A stretch of DNA of 64,000 bases from Typhlomys cinereus. Taxonomy: Eukaryota > Chordata > Mammalia > Rodentia > Platacanthomyidae. A model generated the notes under the pieces. That model had not been told where the DNA came from. It searched no databases and saw only the letters and a program-made list of their open reading frames with translations. The stretch covers positions 965,512-1,029,511 of the forward strand of contig JALPQD010000512.1 of NCBI GenBank assembly GCA_023101885.1. The letters run 5' to 3'. Shown piece after piece: positions 47,406 to 59,659 of the stretch. How positions within the stretch are numbered: position 1 is the first letter of the stretch; each line of letters opens with the position of its first letter. The position numbers were made by a program, and so were the translations under genes.

Positions 47406-48274
47406 AAATTATTAATGAAAATAATAATTCCATTTACCACAACTACAAATTCTTTGGAATAAATCAAACAAGGATGTAGAAGACCTGTACAGTGAAAGCT
47501 TTAAAACACAAAAGAAACATATTACAAAAGTCACCAAAATGTAGAAAGACCCCCATGTTCCTGGATTGGTATAATTTGCATCTCACAAATGACCATACTA
47601 CCAAAAGCAATATTTGTATTCAATGCCATACAAATCAAAATTGCAATGTGATTTTTCACAAAAATTGATAAAATATTCAAAATTTATATAGAAACACAAA
47701 AGGCCCAGGATGGCCAAAATAATCCTGAATGTTTGACCTCTCCTGGAGGTATTGCCATACCATGCATTACACTACAAATCGATAGTGATGAAAACATTAT
47801 GGGATCGATAGTTAGAGTTGAAGACTCAGAAATATGTATATAAACTTACACACCTACATTTATCTTTTTTAATAGATTCCAAAATATTCATTCACTTTCA
47901 ACAAATGGTGGTGGGAAAGTCATATATCAGCAAGCAGAAGATGAAATTCAATCCTTTTCTATCATACTACAGGAATATTAACTCCAAATGGATAAAGACA
48001 TTAATGTTAGAGCAGAAACTATGAAACTCTTAGATGAAAGAATAAGAGAATACACTTGATCCAATTGGACTACGTCGGCATTAATAGGACCCAAAATGGA
48101 CAGGAACTAAAATCAACACAAAAAATAGGAATTCATGAAAAAACAAAGGAAAACAAAAGTTTCTGTTCAGTAAAAAGATACTGTTAAGCAAGCAAAAATG
48201 CAACCCACAGAATTGAGTAAATCTTTGTTAACCACATTTCTGACAGAGGACTAATATCCAGAGTACAGATAGAA
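47406..48274 (+). mobile_element. Old LINE-1 ORF2 fragment
   Basis: About 870 bp matching the reverse-transcriptase-to-C-terminal part of L1 ORF2 in plus orientation. Phrases such as CCATTTACCACAACTACAAATTCTTTGGAATAAATC, CCTGGATTGGT, TCAACAAATGGTG and AAGTTTCTGTTCAG parallel 45,185-46,010 of the neighbouring L1. It is more diverged, full of stops and missing its 3' end, which stops near AGAACTTTTATTTATC. The younger L1 directly abuts its 5' side. The frame 47818-48024 is a remnant of this pseudogene. Confidence 0.75.
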
Positions 48275-49637
48275 CTTTTATTTATCATGTGTGTTTCACA
48301 TTAGTGATGATAGTGTAGTAGTCATTCAGACAAAACACAATGGTGTTTCCTTAATCCTGCTGAGAACACTAATTGTGTTCCATATGGTTCACACAATCAA
48401 CTATAATATCTATGCTTTTATTTTGAATGATTGAGTTTATTAAGTGTATAGCAAGCAAAAGCAAGAGAATAAATAAGTAGTTGATAGAGAGATGGAACAG
48501 AAAGCAAAACTGCATCAAATTGTGGGTCCAAAGCATTCTGTAGAGACAGAAAAATAGCTAAGTGAGAGAACCAAAAGAAGAAAGATCATTAAATTGGGGG
48601 CTCATAAACACGCAGTACAAATTAAATGAAGAAGGCCCATTAGGACCCTCTTGGAGTTTCTGGTTATAATATTTTAGGCAGTGGTTTCTATTCATTCTAT
48701 GGATGAGCCTTTTATTGATTTTTCTTACCATTTATGTGGTTTATTTTCCCATTTTAGAAATATTTTATATATTTATAAATAACTTAGTTCAGAAAGAAAG
48801 ATAGGGAGAGAAAGAGTTAAAAAAGAGATAGGATATACACACGTATGCCTTGGCGAACGTGTGGAGATCAGAGGATCCCCAGACTCATTTCAAACAGCCT
48901 AGTGTCCAATTTCGGGCTGATAGATGGTCTATGGTCATAGACTGGATCTCCACCCAGGGAAAATGTATTCTGCTGTCATCTTGCAACATCTGTGGATGTG
49001 CAGATTTTACCTGACTTTGAAACTGATGGAAACTCAAAAGCAAATGCAAGTCAGTAACACAAGAGTAGGATCTGGAACAATCACCAGGAGCAACCTGTAA
49101 GAAACAAATCAAGACTTGAGTTTTAATATTGCTTCACAGGTTGGGTGTCTGTGCACATGTATAACTGAAATGGCAGGAGAGTGCAAAGCAAATATAGCCT
49201 CTAGATCTTGTTTCAGTCTACCTTGAGGTACCTGGAACCAGGGATGTGAGTCAGGTAAAATTTGGGAAATTTCCAGTAGGATCTCTGGGGAGACTTCATA
49301 AAACAGAAGGTAGTCAAGTCAGACAATGCCTGATAGTGATGTAATGAGAACATTTTGCTGATCTTCCACTGGTGTAGAAGACCTTTTATGGTGCTTCTGT
49401 GTAGGTGTGTAGTTGTGGGTTGTTAAGGGCTAAGGATGAGGAGTGTCCCAAGTTAGGACATCACAACCACAGAACAGGGTGAAACAAAGTTTCCTATTGA
49501 GATAATGGCAAAACTATTTCTTTGAGAAGGAAGGAAGTATGGTGTCATGCTGTAGTACTGGGGAGATAATCCTCCAAGTGGAAAGGAAAAAGAAAATAAA
49601 CGCTTAAATACAAATACTGAAGTTGTGTAATGATCCA
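48275..49637. other. Intergenic DNA, no gene recognised
   Basis: AT-rich intergenic sequence. Around 48,790-48,900 an AAAGAGAGAT-rich stretch followed by CACGTATGCC and GTGTGGAGATCAGAGGA resembles the antisense side of an old B2/B3-type SINE, but no A or B box survives, so this is only a suggestion. The minus-strand frame 48885-49112 has no recognisable domain. Confidence 0.4.
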
Positions 49638-49738
49638 GGATCCATTTACCAAACAGGAGGTTTGCTACCTGTTTGTGTCCAGTGAAGATTGCATGTAACT
49701 AATTCTCATAAGACATGTTAATGGTAAGAGCCCTGTTA
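49638..49738 (+). repeat. Dispersed duplicate R1, copy 1
   Basis: About 100 bp beginning GGATCCATTT and containing GTGTCCAGTGAAGATTGCAT and CTAATTCTCATAAGAC. It recurs with about 90% identity by eye at 50331-50432, 693 bp away in the same orientation. The family is not recognised. Possibilities are terminal repeats of an old element or a local duplication. Confidence 0.7.
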
Positions 49739-50330
49739 GTCAGAAAGAAATAGACTGTGCTTTCTGTTAGCGCAAGAGACTTACCACCTTTTTCTGGAAA
49801 CTGAAGTGGAACAAACAGGAGAAAATGAATGTGACCCCTAATGACCTCTGAGGAAATCAGGAGTTTGGTTATTTAGGAGGGTCTGAACAGGTGGAGAAGG
49901 AAAGTCCTACAATAGCACCACAAATCCCAGAAGCAACAAAACAGCATCTGTACAACCTCTAAAACCTCACCCAGTGTGCTGCCAGAAGACAAATCACTAG
50001 TTCACAGACAGCACCCTCCTTGCTGCAGGGAGGATTACCTGGACGGAATCAAAGCGCTGAGACCCTGTGTTCCTTTGTGTCTCCAGTGGTCCCAGGTAAG
50101 CTTTCTAAAGCTACTTATTGCACTGGCCTCAGAATTTAACTCACCTTTGTTTATGCTGTGGCGGCAATAGTATTATTTGTCAATATAAGCCTTATCTACC
50201 AGTCAAGGATATAAACAAACTGTACTAGCAATGGACTTAAGATTGACAAGATGTCCTTGATTAGTTCCCAAAGGACAGAGGGTAAATAATCTTCCTTAAT
50301 ATCCATTTTATTTAAATTAACAGCGTTCAG
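49739..50330. other. Sequence between the two R1 copies
   Basis: No gene recognised. A 64-codon open frame (49976-50170) contains a Cys-rich stretch (PPCCREDY) and a good splice-donor-like CCCAGGTAAGC at about 50,090. This could be an exon-like chance match; no acceptor, homologous protein or partner exon was recognised. Confidence 0.25.
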
Positions 50331-50432
50331 GGATCCATTTCACCAACAGGAGGTTGCTAACCTGTTTGTGTCCAGTGAAGATTGCATGTAACTAATTCTC
50401 ATAAGACAATGTTAATGATAAGAAGCCTGTTA
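50331..50432 (+). repeat. Dispersed duplicate R1, copy 2
   Basis: Second copy of the block at 49638-49738, with small indels (TTTCACCAACAGG versus TTTACCAAACAGG) and the same orientation. Confidence 0.7.
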
Positions 50433-51056
50433 ATTTACAACTAATTCAGGTTTTGCTTTGATTGTGTTTTTTTTTAATCCTTGTGGTATAGGTTGACCTT
50501 ACTTTGTCTTTTTTTCTAAAAAGATGGCTAATATCAACTCTAAAGAGTTAGGATTACACCTTCAGAAGTATTATCTTTAGACTGCATGGAGTTTATGATG
50601 AGGCTCACCACAATCTTTTCATCTCTAAGCACCTGTCCCAATGAGTGACTTCACAAAGTCTGCAAATCATAACATCAGGAAGGAATGTGCTATTTAAGCA
50701 GTCAGGAAGCTACTAGCCCCCCAGAAGCTATACACTACATATATCCACTAGCAGTGAAATGGCAAGCACAAAGGACATGTTCCTTCATTTCTTCACTCAC
50801 TTCTATGCTATAATGTTTGGCCAAAAGTTCCACTCAGATTGAACTTTTCCCTTTAGGACTTTGCTGCAGTAGTTGGTCATATCAGAATTTATACTCATTT
50901 CTCATGCATGATATATCCCAAACAGAAAGTAGATTAGGTAGTTCTCTGAAAATCCGTTGAAAGGTCAATCATGATCACCTTGGCCATCTGCATCGAGGAG
51001 AACACTCATCCAAAGCATGTAACGAAGGCTTGCTCCCTGCTCGTGAGGTAGGTCCC
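50433..51056. other. Intergenic DNA containing duplicate R2, copy 1
   Basis: No gene recognised. Positions 50841-50967 (TTAGGACTTTG, then GTAGTTGGTCATATCAGAAT and ATATATCCCAAACAGAAAG) are closely repeated at 52430-52555 in the same orientation, 1.59 kb away. An old solo LTR lies between the copies, so R2 may be part of an older unidentified element or a segmental duplication. Confidence 0.5.
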
Positions 51057-51473
51057 TGTCATCATCAGGCACAGGTTGTCAACCTGACGGTTGAGGGTTT
51101 GAGCTCTGGGCATATTTGTGGAGAATTAATGGTTGGTTAAGCCCAGAGCAAACCTGCAAGAGATTGCCTATCTGATGGGGAAGGCCCAACCCATGGTGGG
51201 TGGATTAGTCCCTGGAAATCACAGAGAGCTGGTGAGGAAATTGGCATCCTTCTGTTCACTTGGACAGACATGCTGTCTGGCAAGTAAGGATCGTCCATCT
51301 CTCATCCATATGTGTTGATGGTGTGGCCAGTTCCCTTGGCTCTGTGTTGGTGCATGCAACTCCCGTCAAGCTGGACTGAGAACTGTAACCAGACTGTCAT
51401 AAGGAAATAAATCCCTTGTTCCTTAAGCTATGTGATGGTCATTTATCAGCAACCAGGCAGGCAGACTGTAACA
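51057..51473 (+). mobile_element. Solo MaLR-like LTR
   Basis: A 417-bp LTR of the same family as 6197-6625: TGTCATCATCAGGCACAGG head, TGTCAACCTGACGGTTGAGG, AATAAA about 60 bp from the end, and a GACTGTAACA tail. The flanks GTCCC and GATCC match at three of five positions, so the target duplication has decayed. The plus frame 51133-51318 is incidental. Confidence 0.8.
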
Positions 51474-51799
51474 GATCCCCCTCCCCTGGCTTTTATTTTC
51501 CAACTTTATAAATATTTCTTTCCATATGTGGCTATAGATCTGGGACAGCAGTTAGGTTCCAGGATACTCTTGCAACCCAGGAAACAGTGTGTGTGTGGGG
51601 GAAATCTTGCTATTTTTCAGTAGGAGTTCTTGCTGGGCAGGTGGATATGTAGAAGAAGTTGGCTTGATAAAGTCTGGTATACTTCAGCACTGGCCAAGGA
51701 CTGCTTACATGTTTCAGTCCTGAACTGAGGTAGTAAGACCAGTGAACTCCATGAATGTGAATCCATGGCTGTTCTTTCTTAGTTGATCAGAGGTTGGCA

Positions 51800-52045
51800 T
51801 TTGTTGTCATACTTGGACGAACATCCTTCCTAGAGAATGAGAACTGTCCCCCTCTCAGAAATCCTGAGGATATGGAATGTCCAGTTCCCTCCACCCCTGG
51901 TGTTGGTATGAGCTCTTCCAAGTTTGCACTAGATAGGTATAATCAGATATCCTAAGCCAGAATAAAATCTCTTGTTCCCTTGAACTGTTTGGTTATGAAT
52001 TTATCATCAGTGTGCAGGCAAACGTGACCATTACCAAAGTCATTG
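51800..52045 (+). mobile_element. Diverged MaLR-like LTR 3' part
   Basis: Phrases in the order expected for the 3' half of the same LTR family are recognisable but heavily mutated: GTCCAGTTCCCT, GGTGTTGGTATGAGC, AATAAAATCTCTTGTTCCCTT, TTATCATCAGTGTGCAGGCAAAC. The 5' half is unclear. The interval from 51,474 to 51,800 shows nothing else I can name. Confidence 0.45.
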
Positions 52046-52867
52046 TAAACAGGGCACATTTTGCCCTCAGGACAAAGGCAAGAAATGTTTAGAGCCTTCT
52101 ATCTTCAGACTTTCCTTTTGCTGTAGTCCTGTCTCTGTGCTCCAGGACTTCAGCTTATCAAATTCTCCTTGTTGCACTGCCCTTAAAACCCATACCTTCT
52201 CTCCCTTTATTCCTTAACTAGAAACCGAGACCCAGCAGGTGAACCTCCTCCCTTTCAATCTGTAACCACTGCCTGTGCCTCTCTCTTGACCACCCTCATT
52301 TCCTCTCCACCACCTCTAAACTATACATTGTTACTTCAATGCGCCTCCTACTTTTCTACCCAGCTTTTTCCTTTAACCAAAACCCTTTTTCCTAGCTCTC
52401 AAATATGATCCCATGTCCCACTCCAGCTTGAGCTTTTCTTCTTTAGGACTTTGATGAAGTAGTTGGTCATATCAGAATTTATGTTCATTTTCCGGCATGA
52501 TATATCCCAAACAGAAAGTAGATTAGGTAGTTTTCCAAAAACCCATTAAGGTCAGAAGGAAATTTTCTCAGACTTACCCAGACATATAACCTAATATGGG
52601 GAGATATTTATCCTCTTATATACTTTTACCTCAGAGGAAAAGGACAGAAGATATAAGTCAGCAATACTGAACACTGATAACTATCACAAAGAAAATATGA
52701 CCATCTATGCCCAGGCCTGGATGCTATTCTCTGCCATGAACATAATGGGATAGTACTGGCTTCTGTACCCAGAACTCAGAACACAGGATGTGATGACCTA
52801 TCTTGTTTTGACCAGCTATGGACAAAAGGCACCAGGCTCAAGTTTCACTTTGATAACCTTTGAGCAA
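52046..52867. other. Intergenic DNA containing duplicate R2, copy 2
   Basis: No gene recognised. A pyrimidine-rich stretch lies at about 52,130-52,390. R2 copy 2 occupies 52430-52555 (see 50841-50967). The remainder is unassigned up to the L1 3'-UTR fragment. Confidence 0.4.
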
Positions 52868-53345
52868 TTACCAGTAAGATTGTGAGCGCCTAAAGGTGGG
52901 AGGAGTTAAGACATGCAAGATACACCACAACAAGTTAGGCTGATAATCATAATAGGACTTTGCATGACCTGTGCAATGACTAACATATATTGATCCCCCA
53001 AAGTCTAGCATGGATCACAGGGGCACTAGGATCCTTACAGGCAAGGATTAACAGCCACAATAGTGTTCCCATACTAAAAGCGAACCTCAAACATACTCTA
53101 GGCAATGCTACTTAGTCTTTATATATACCTCATCAGAGCAGAGGACCCAGAGGAAGTTTGACATGCACACTAAAAGATGCTCTAGGGATGGAGGGGACAA
53201 TGGGAGAAAGGGAGGGGAAAGGAAGGGGAAAAGAGGGAAGGGAGCAAGGGGATCCAGGGAGGGGTGAAGGAAGGGAGGGGAATGGGGGTACTTATCAAGC
53301 TCATATGAGTGGTAAAAAATAAATAATATTTTTAAAATATTTGGC
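52868..53345 (+). mobile_element. 5'-truncated LINE-1: 3' UTR only
   Basis: About 480 bp homologous to 46,950-47,405: AGTAAGATTGTGAGCGCC, AATCATAATAGGACTTTGCATG, GTTTGACATGCACACTAAAAG, a G-rich polypurine run (about 53,190-53,287), GGTACTTATCAAG and an A/T-rich end. No ORF2 sequence remains. A GAGCAATTA/GGCAATATTA resemblance of the flanks hints at a degraded target duplication but is weak. Confidence 0.8.
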
Positions 53346-54659
53346 AATATTATGCTATCTAGATAGATGTACATATTCTAACCAGAGCAAAGCAGAACAG
53401 AATACAAGGTTAATATACAATGATTATAGATAAATTATTTTTTTCTATGAGGTTTATCTTATAATTTACCAATGAATGATAATGTAACTATGTGATTAAT
53501 CTTATCTACTTTGACCATGTGTTTTCCTTAGACAATTTTATAAGTCAAACTGGGATAAGAAATAACTCTATGAAGTAACTCATTTCTGTACATCTTAGCT
53601 CTAAAAGAGCCAAATTTGTGAGAATGTGTATACTACTACAGATATCTTACAATGAGATAGAGCCTCACTAGTGAGGGCTAATTACTGCAAAATCTGCCAA
53701 AAATTTAGAACAGACAATGCCATCTTTGAGCATTTGTTACATGGGTTGGTCAAGTTTTATCTGAAGTTTAAGTGTGCCTCTTGATTACAAGAATCATAAA
53801 TCATTATTTTTGTTTGGTTCAGATATTTATTGCAACAATGAGTTATTAAACTAGAACAGCAGTATTCTAGAGAAACTTTTTGAATAACATGTCCACTTAG
53901 TGTATTACTCAAGGGTTATTTATCATGGTTCTATCATCTATCTATCATAGCTCTAGAACTGACTATGGACCAGCCTCCATCCAAATAGAGGGGAGCCCCT
54001 TGTCCATGCTCAGAGTGTCCTGAAACTTCTTTGCATGAAAACATGAAAGCTTATGACATGTCAGAAAATTTCTGGAGGATATTCTACCATTTTATTGTCC
54101 ACTATGGCTATATCAAATTGCAGTGATCTTCAAGCAGAGCAACTTAAAAATGTACCTAGCAGATCGTTTCTAGCAGTGATGCCAGAATTGATTCTTTTTA
54201 AGGTACAACTTTGTTGCTTTTCAGATATTTGATTTCGGTTTGGTTTGTCTGAGAGAAGCACTTCTCTCAGAAATGAAAGTGTAGTAGGAGGGAAGTAGAC
54301 TTGCCTTCTTTTATGGCTCATACATGTCTTATCAAAAGGAAATGAATTTCCTTTCTCAGAAATGTCCTTAGTATAGTCAGTTGTTATTATTGTTTTGAAA
54401 TTACCTGTATGCTCAGAAAAGAATGAACATTTTGTCTCTCAATCTCCTGAAATGTCACTGTGAAAGATATTTATTTTGGGTTGACAGTCTTTGTCATTTC
54501 TGATGTTTCCTGTTTGGTTTCCAAAATGAGTTATTCTGTTTGCCTTTTCCTCCTCTTGTTTTCTTTAAACCAGCACTTAATGGTGTGCTTGTATTTGCAT
54601 AGATTTTTTTGTATAAGTCTACAAGAGAGCACTTGAGTGTATTAGTGTCTATGATGGTC
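53346..54659. other. AT-rich intergenic DNA, nothing recognised
   Basis: About 1.3 kb of unremarkable AT-rich sequence with no long frame, no recognisable repeat and no RNA gene. The 63-codon minus frame (54130-54321) has no visible domain. Confidence 0.5.
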
Positions 54660-54874
54660 CAAGAGTGACATCAGGAGTCATCATGGATTGCTCTACCTCC
54701 TTGTTGCTTTGTTCTAGGATTTATCAGACTGTTTCAGAGCCAGAAATGAGGTCACCAGGGTTGCTGCCTGAGATTTTTATCGGGTTCTGGGATCTTATCT
54801 TAGGTTCTTCTGTTACCTTAGGTCCTACTGTTTGCAAATCAAAGCTTTAACCCCAGAGCTATCTCTCCAGGCCA
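54660..54874 (-). mobile_element. Old B2-like SINE, antisense
   Basis: Read on the minus strand the head GGCCTGGAGAGATAGCTCTG is followed by GGGTTAAAGC and later GGACCTAAGGTAAC and GATCCCAGAACCC. It is the same family as the SINE at 41143-41390 but more diverged, with no clear tail or target duplication. The plus frame 54665-54850 is accidental. Confidence 0.6.
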
Positions 54875-56379
54875 ATGAAAGGCCTCAAAAGTCTCAGTAA
54901 ATAAGCATTTTCAAAACAGCATAGATTATTTGGTGAGGACAGATGAAGAAACATTTACCCCACACAGGCTGACTGTGCAACCAATGTGGTTTTCCCACTT
55001 AGGGTTCCTTGTCTCTCTCAATAAAAATGTCTGCTCTAACATTTTTGGAAACATCAATTCCTTATTGCCATCATTGCTTTGCCATACATTTTCCTGACAT
55101 ACATGAAAGTGTGGTATATGTTTGCCACCTTGACTATGTTCTCGTTGTAAGAGCTTCCTCATCAATGGCTGCAATAAAGAATTTGAAACCTTGAGGCCCA
55201 GAGAATTGATCAAGAACACACAGGTATTTCAAAGGTTACTGTCACTCACCCTATCACCTGTGGGTATACTTTCCTATCAGAGTTCTAGAAGAACTCTTGA
55301 TTAGTATCATTCTATTCACTCAGCCCAGCTTTACGCTGCTCATGCATATGGTTTCCCTCTCTCCTGTATCAAAGCACATGCAGATGGGGAGAATAAGGCA
55401 GAGACCAGAAAGAGAGAGATGGAAATCTTAGATTTTCTGAGTTTTCCTTCTGCCAATGTTATGTATAGCCTATTTAATAGAGGAATTTATGATGCACATC
55501 AGTTCACCTGAAACTATACTGATGAAGAGGGAAAGGGAAAAGGAAGAACAGGGGAATGTAGAAAAGGATGCAGACAATGGAGAGAGGGCAGAAGTTGTTG
55601 AGGCTGAAAGAGTGGAAGCTCACAGTGCAACTAACTTCCTGTCTTCAAACCTTTACCTATGTATGTGCACAGAGATCAAACTGCTGTGGTCACAAACTCC
55701 TAGCTGCTTGAGATAGGCAGGGAGGAAGGGGAAGACGGGTGATGATGATAAACAATGAGGTGGAAGTTACTGGCCCACTTGGGCTAAGAATTCTGAGACT
55801 GCAAGTCAAGGGTCCACTTATGCTAAGCTCTCTGGGCCTGACATAATCGATACACTAGTGTCATCATCATCGTTAAGTGCAGTGTTTATTCTGGGAGGAT
55901 ATGGTAAATCTCAGGTGTCAGGCAAGAGGGGAGATCAAGAAGGACTCATATAAGGCTGATAGACTCTTTATTTTCCTCTATGACCAGGACTTGCACAAGA
56001 AATGCTCATGCTTGTTACTATCATGTTTGTTCCCAGCTAAAAATTATGTAAGGAAACAAACATTTACAAACAACCTCTACTCATATCAGTGATCTGTCCA
56101 AGGGTGGGCCTTTTGGTCTACCACAGACCCCCACTGAAGTAGATGATACAGGCTGAACCCCAGGACCCACAAATCCAAAGGACAGGAGAGTAGGAGGGAG
56201 CACACTGCATCCATGAAGAGAGGGGACAAAGGGTGGTAAGGGACGAGAGAGAGGGAGGAAAGGGAAGGAAGAAGAGAGGAGATAATGAGGGAGGCAAGGA
56301 GCAGTTATAACCTAGAATTTAAAATACTTAGAATTAAATTAAAAACCAGTTCAGTACTGAGCTTACCAGTGTTAGACAG
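54875..56379. other. Intergenic DNA, no gene recognised
   Basis: Purine-rich stretches occur at about 55,520-55,620 and 56,185-56,305. Short frames (54926-55219 minus, 55456-55716 plus, 55877-56092 plus) lack recognisable domains, start context or partners. Confidence 0.4.
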
Positions 56380-59235
56380 GTGTTTTTTTTGAAGTTATAG
56401 ACAGGGCCCATTGGTAATTTTTTATATGGTTGAATGAGGCTTGGACACTTTATCCAACTCTTTGATCCAGATGTCCAGATGTTATCTGTCTAGTATTCTG
56501 GAAGCCACTATAAGATGCTTTGCAGATGTATTAGTGACATGCAATTCAACGGACTCTGAATAGAGCTTATCTCCTAGTACAATGTGGATGGCTCTCAAAT
56601 AATGATATGTGGAAGACCTTAGAAAAGAGGGCGACCCAGAAAGCAGAAGGGTCTCTGTCTCTGTAGTGTCATTAGACTCAGGACTGCCAGGTATCTTAGA
56701 AATTTCCAACCTGCCCTGTGGATTTTTGACTTCTCAGGCTCTACATTTGAGGTAATTCCTCTCTCTATGCTCTCTCTTTCTCTTTCATTATTCCTTTTTC
56801 TTCAGACATTTCTGAAACAAACACCCACTTTGCTAACAGAGGGGAAGGCATTTGGGTTTGTCACATGATTACAAACTGCAGATGCCCCATTTCAACAAGG
56901 CTCTGCAAAAGGAGGGCCTCACATAGACATATTGGTGAGGGCTGCTCGTGCTGAAACTGTTCCTGCAAAGATCTGGGGGTGACATTTCTAACGTCCAGAA
57001 CTGCGCTCTGAGGAACAGCAAAGCAAAGTTTAAAGACCCATAAGTGACTGCAATGAGTCCCAGCATGTCCCAGCAGGCCAGCTTCTTACACAGAAGGCCT
57101 GGGCCAGCAGCTGGGGTCTGGATTCCAGGATTAAAGGAATTCCATAGAGAGCTGCAAAATCAAGTCTGTGAGATTCATTTATCCTGGACAACGATGGACT
57201 GCTAAGTCTTGCTGGGACTGGGGCTGTCCTACAATTTCCGACCTGCCACCAGTGCATGAGGGTCGTGTGATTCTGGGGGATGTGCCATATCTCTTGCTCA
57301 CTTAACTGGAGGAGCTTGACTTCTACATCGAAGACAAGAGTCCCTTGTCTTGATCAAAAACAGATTGGCCGTGACCTTTCTTTCCTTTGTGTGTATCTGT
57401 GCGCACATGGGCGTGTATGTATATTCTCATGGGTAGGCTCAAGGCTGTGTGCACGTGTACATGCATGTGTTTGTGTGTGCACATGGAGGCTTGGGGTTCA
57501 TGTTGCATGTGTTCCTCAACCATTCTCCACTGTTGATATTGAGGTGAGGTCTACTAATGTACTGGCTACTGATTGTTTCAGCTAAGAGTAGCCTTCCAAA
57601 TTGCACCAGGGACTCTGTGTCTAGACATTCCACAAGTGTTCTGATTACAAGTGGTAACATACCCACCTTTTACAGGGTTTCTGGAGATCCACATCCTTAC
57701 ATTTAGATTTGTCAGTGTCTAGAGTCTGTGCTAATGATACCTGTGAGCAGAGGTGAGTAAGTGTGTGTGGGAAAGGTAGGAATCCCATTCCCACCAATGC
57801 ATCACAGGCTCTTTCACCTCGAACTTTGCTGGCTCTCATGGGCCAACAGGAAAAAGACCACGGCTGGGGAACTTTGTCCAGTGGAAACCTCAGGTTGATA
57901 GGAACTGGAGGGACCTAGAAAAGCATCTGATCTACTGTTTTCCCAAAGTCGGCTAGTCTTTTAACCATGGAGGGTGTCATGCCACATTTTAGTGAATTCT
58001 GGAATGTTCGATAGTTGATCTTTAGTGCCATGGAGTGAGTTTCTCTTCAACACTTTCTGTGACGATAAAATTAAATGTGCACCCCTTGCTTTGCTGACCC
58101 TTGGTGGACTGCTCGCTATTACCCAGGGTGTCCTGCTAGTTTGCACAGTGCTGCATGTTTACTTTCCTCTTCAGCAGGTGGACAGTCCTATTTTGGCAGC
58201 TTCTGTGTTCTTTGTAAGCTACCTGTCCCTGTTATAGCAGCAATGTGGGCTCTGAAGGCTGGGGACATTCCCAGCAAAAGATTCCAGCATCTTCATATTA
58301 TTTCATACTCACTGGGATCCATGTCACCATATATGGCATCAAACATCCTTCAATCGTTTGTGAATTCCACATTGCTTCCTGGCTGTGATCTCATTGATCA
58401 ATGATTCTGACCCCTCAGTGGACATTTTATAACATCTGCAGGCATTTTGGATATCATATCCTGCTGAGGGGGATGATACCAACAGAATACTGAGCAGAGA
58501 CTGTGGATACTGCAAAACTCCTTTGCAAGAAATATCCAGGACATAATGTCATAGTTCCCAATGCATTATTGCAGCATTACCAGCAATGCAGAAAATCTAG
58601 TGAGGGCACATGGGGGAATTCAGGACATATCTTTCTGGTTTCATTATCTGCACTTACATGCTATGAATTAAATTTGGATCACATGTCCCCTTCATCTCAT
58701 ATGGTATGGTTTTACAATAAATATATTCAAAGAAGAATGGGTGATTTTAAAGAACATTTGGAGTGAAACTGAATAGCTGGCATATTAACATGGCAAAGGC
58801 AAGCAAGTCCTAAGGCCGCAGATCTGCAGGGCAGTACTGTTGCTGTGAAAGCAGAATGTGAAAAGGATCATAAGGGACTCATTTTTGCTCTTAAAACCTC
58901 AATGGTAGGAACTGAGATTTGGGACAAGGGAAAGGGGATTTACTGTTCATAGGGCTCAGCTCAGAACAGTGCCTGGTTCCGTTCTTGAACACGAAGCTCC
59001 AAAACTGGTTCAAAGACCTATCAATCCACAACTGCCTTCACCATGAGAAGAAACTGAGAGAATGTGCAGGCCAGCTGGACCACTCCCCCAAGTAATGCCC
59101 AGCAGCACACTACTAAAATCACGTTTATTTGTAAATATAGAGAAAAATGGAGCTACATAAAAAACCAGAAATAAGAAAGTTACTGTCTCAGTAACTAAGG
59201 ATACATCATTGTTCTAGATTTACTTCTGATATGAA
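56380..59235. other. Intergenic DNA, no gene recognised
   Basis: About 2.9 kb without an identifiable gene. A TG/CA-rich tract lies at about 57,387-57,490. Overlapping short frames on both strands (56869-57066 minus, 58025-58237 plus, 58075-58404 plus, 58503-58766 plus) include hydrophobic stretches, but none gives a convincing protein family; see rejected items. Confidence 0.4.
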
Positions 59236-59659
59236 TGCCATAGTTAGGCACAGGTGTCAACTTGACAGTGAGTGTTTGAACTCTGGGCACATTTGTGGAG
59301 AATTAGTAGTTGAGTTAAGCCCAGAGTGACCCTGACAGAGATTGTCTAGCTGATGGGGAAGGCCCAGTTTATGGTGGGTGGGATTAGCCCCTGGAATAAA
59401 TCACAGAGAACTTGTTGAGAAAGTTGGCATCCTTCTGTTCACTTGGCCATACATGCTGCTCTGGCAAGTAAGGATTGTCCATCTCTCAGCCATTATGTGG
59501 TGATGGTGTGGCCAGTTTCCTAAGCCCCGGTGTTGGTGCATGCCCTCCTGTCAAGCTGGAGTGAGAACTGTACCCAGGAATCATAAGAGAGAATAAACCC
59601 TTATTCCCTTAAGCCGTTGATGGTCATTTATCAGCAACCATGCAGGCAAACTGCTACCA
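59236..59659 (+). repeat. MaLR 5' LTR
   Basis: 424 bp, starting TGCCATAGTTAGGCACAGG and ending CTGCTACCA. It contains TGTCAACTTGACAG, CATCCTTCTGTTCACTTGGCC and AATAAA near the end. It is closely similar to the 3' LTR over its full length. Confidence 0.85.

Noticed and set aside
49976..50170. Possible exon with a Cys-rich stretch and a splice-donor-like site
   Set aside because: One donor-like site without acceptor, partner exon or protein match is not enough; it lies between two unidentified repeats.
56869..58404. Hydrophobic frames (56869-57066 minus; 58025-58237 plus) faintly reminiscent of class C receptor transmembrane segments
   Set aside because: Only short hydrophobic stretches agree. 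Frames are tiny, on opposite strands, with no conserved receptor motifs or exon structure. A profile search would be needed before any call.
58503..58766. 88-codon-range open frame with some Cys and aromatic residues
   Set aside because: No recognisable domain, no partner exon or regulatory context; length is within chance for intergenic DNA.
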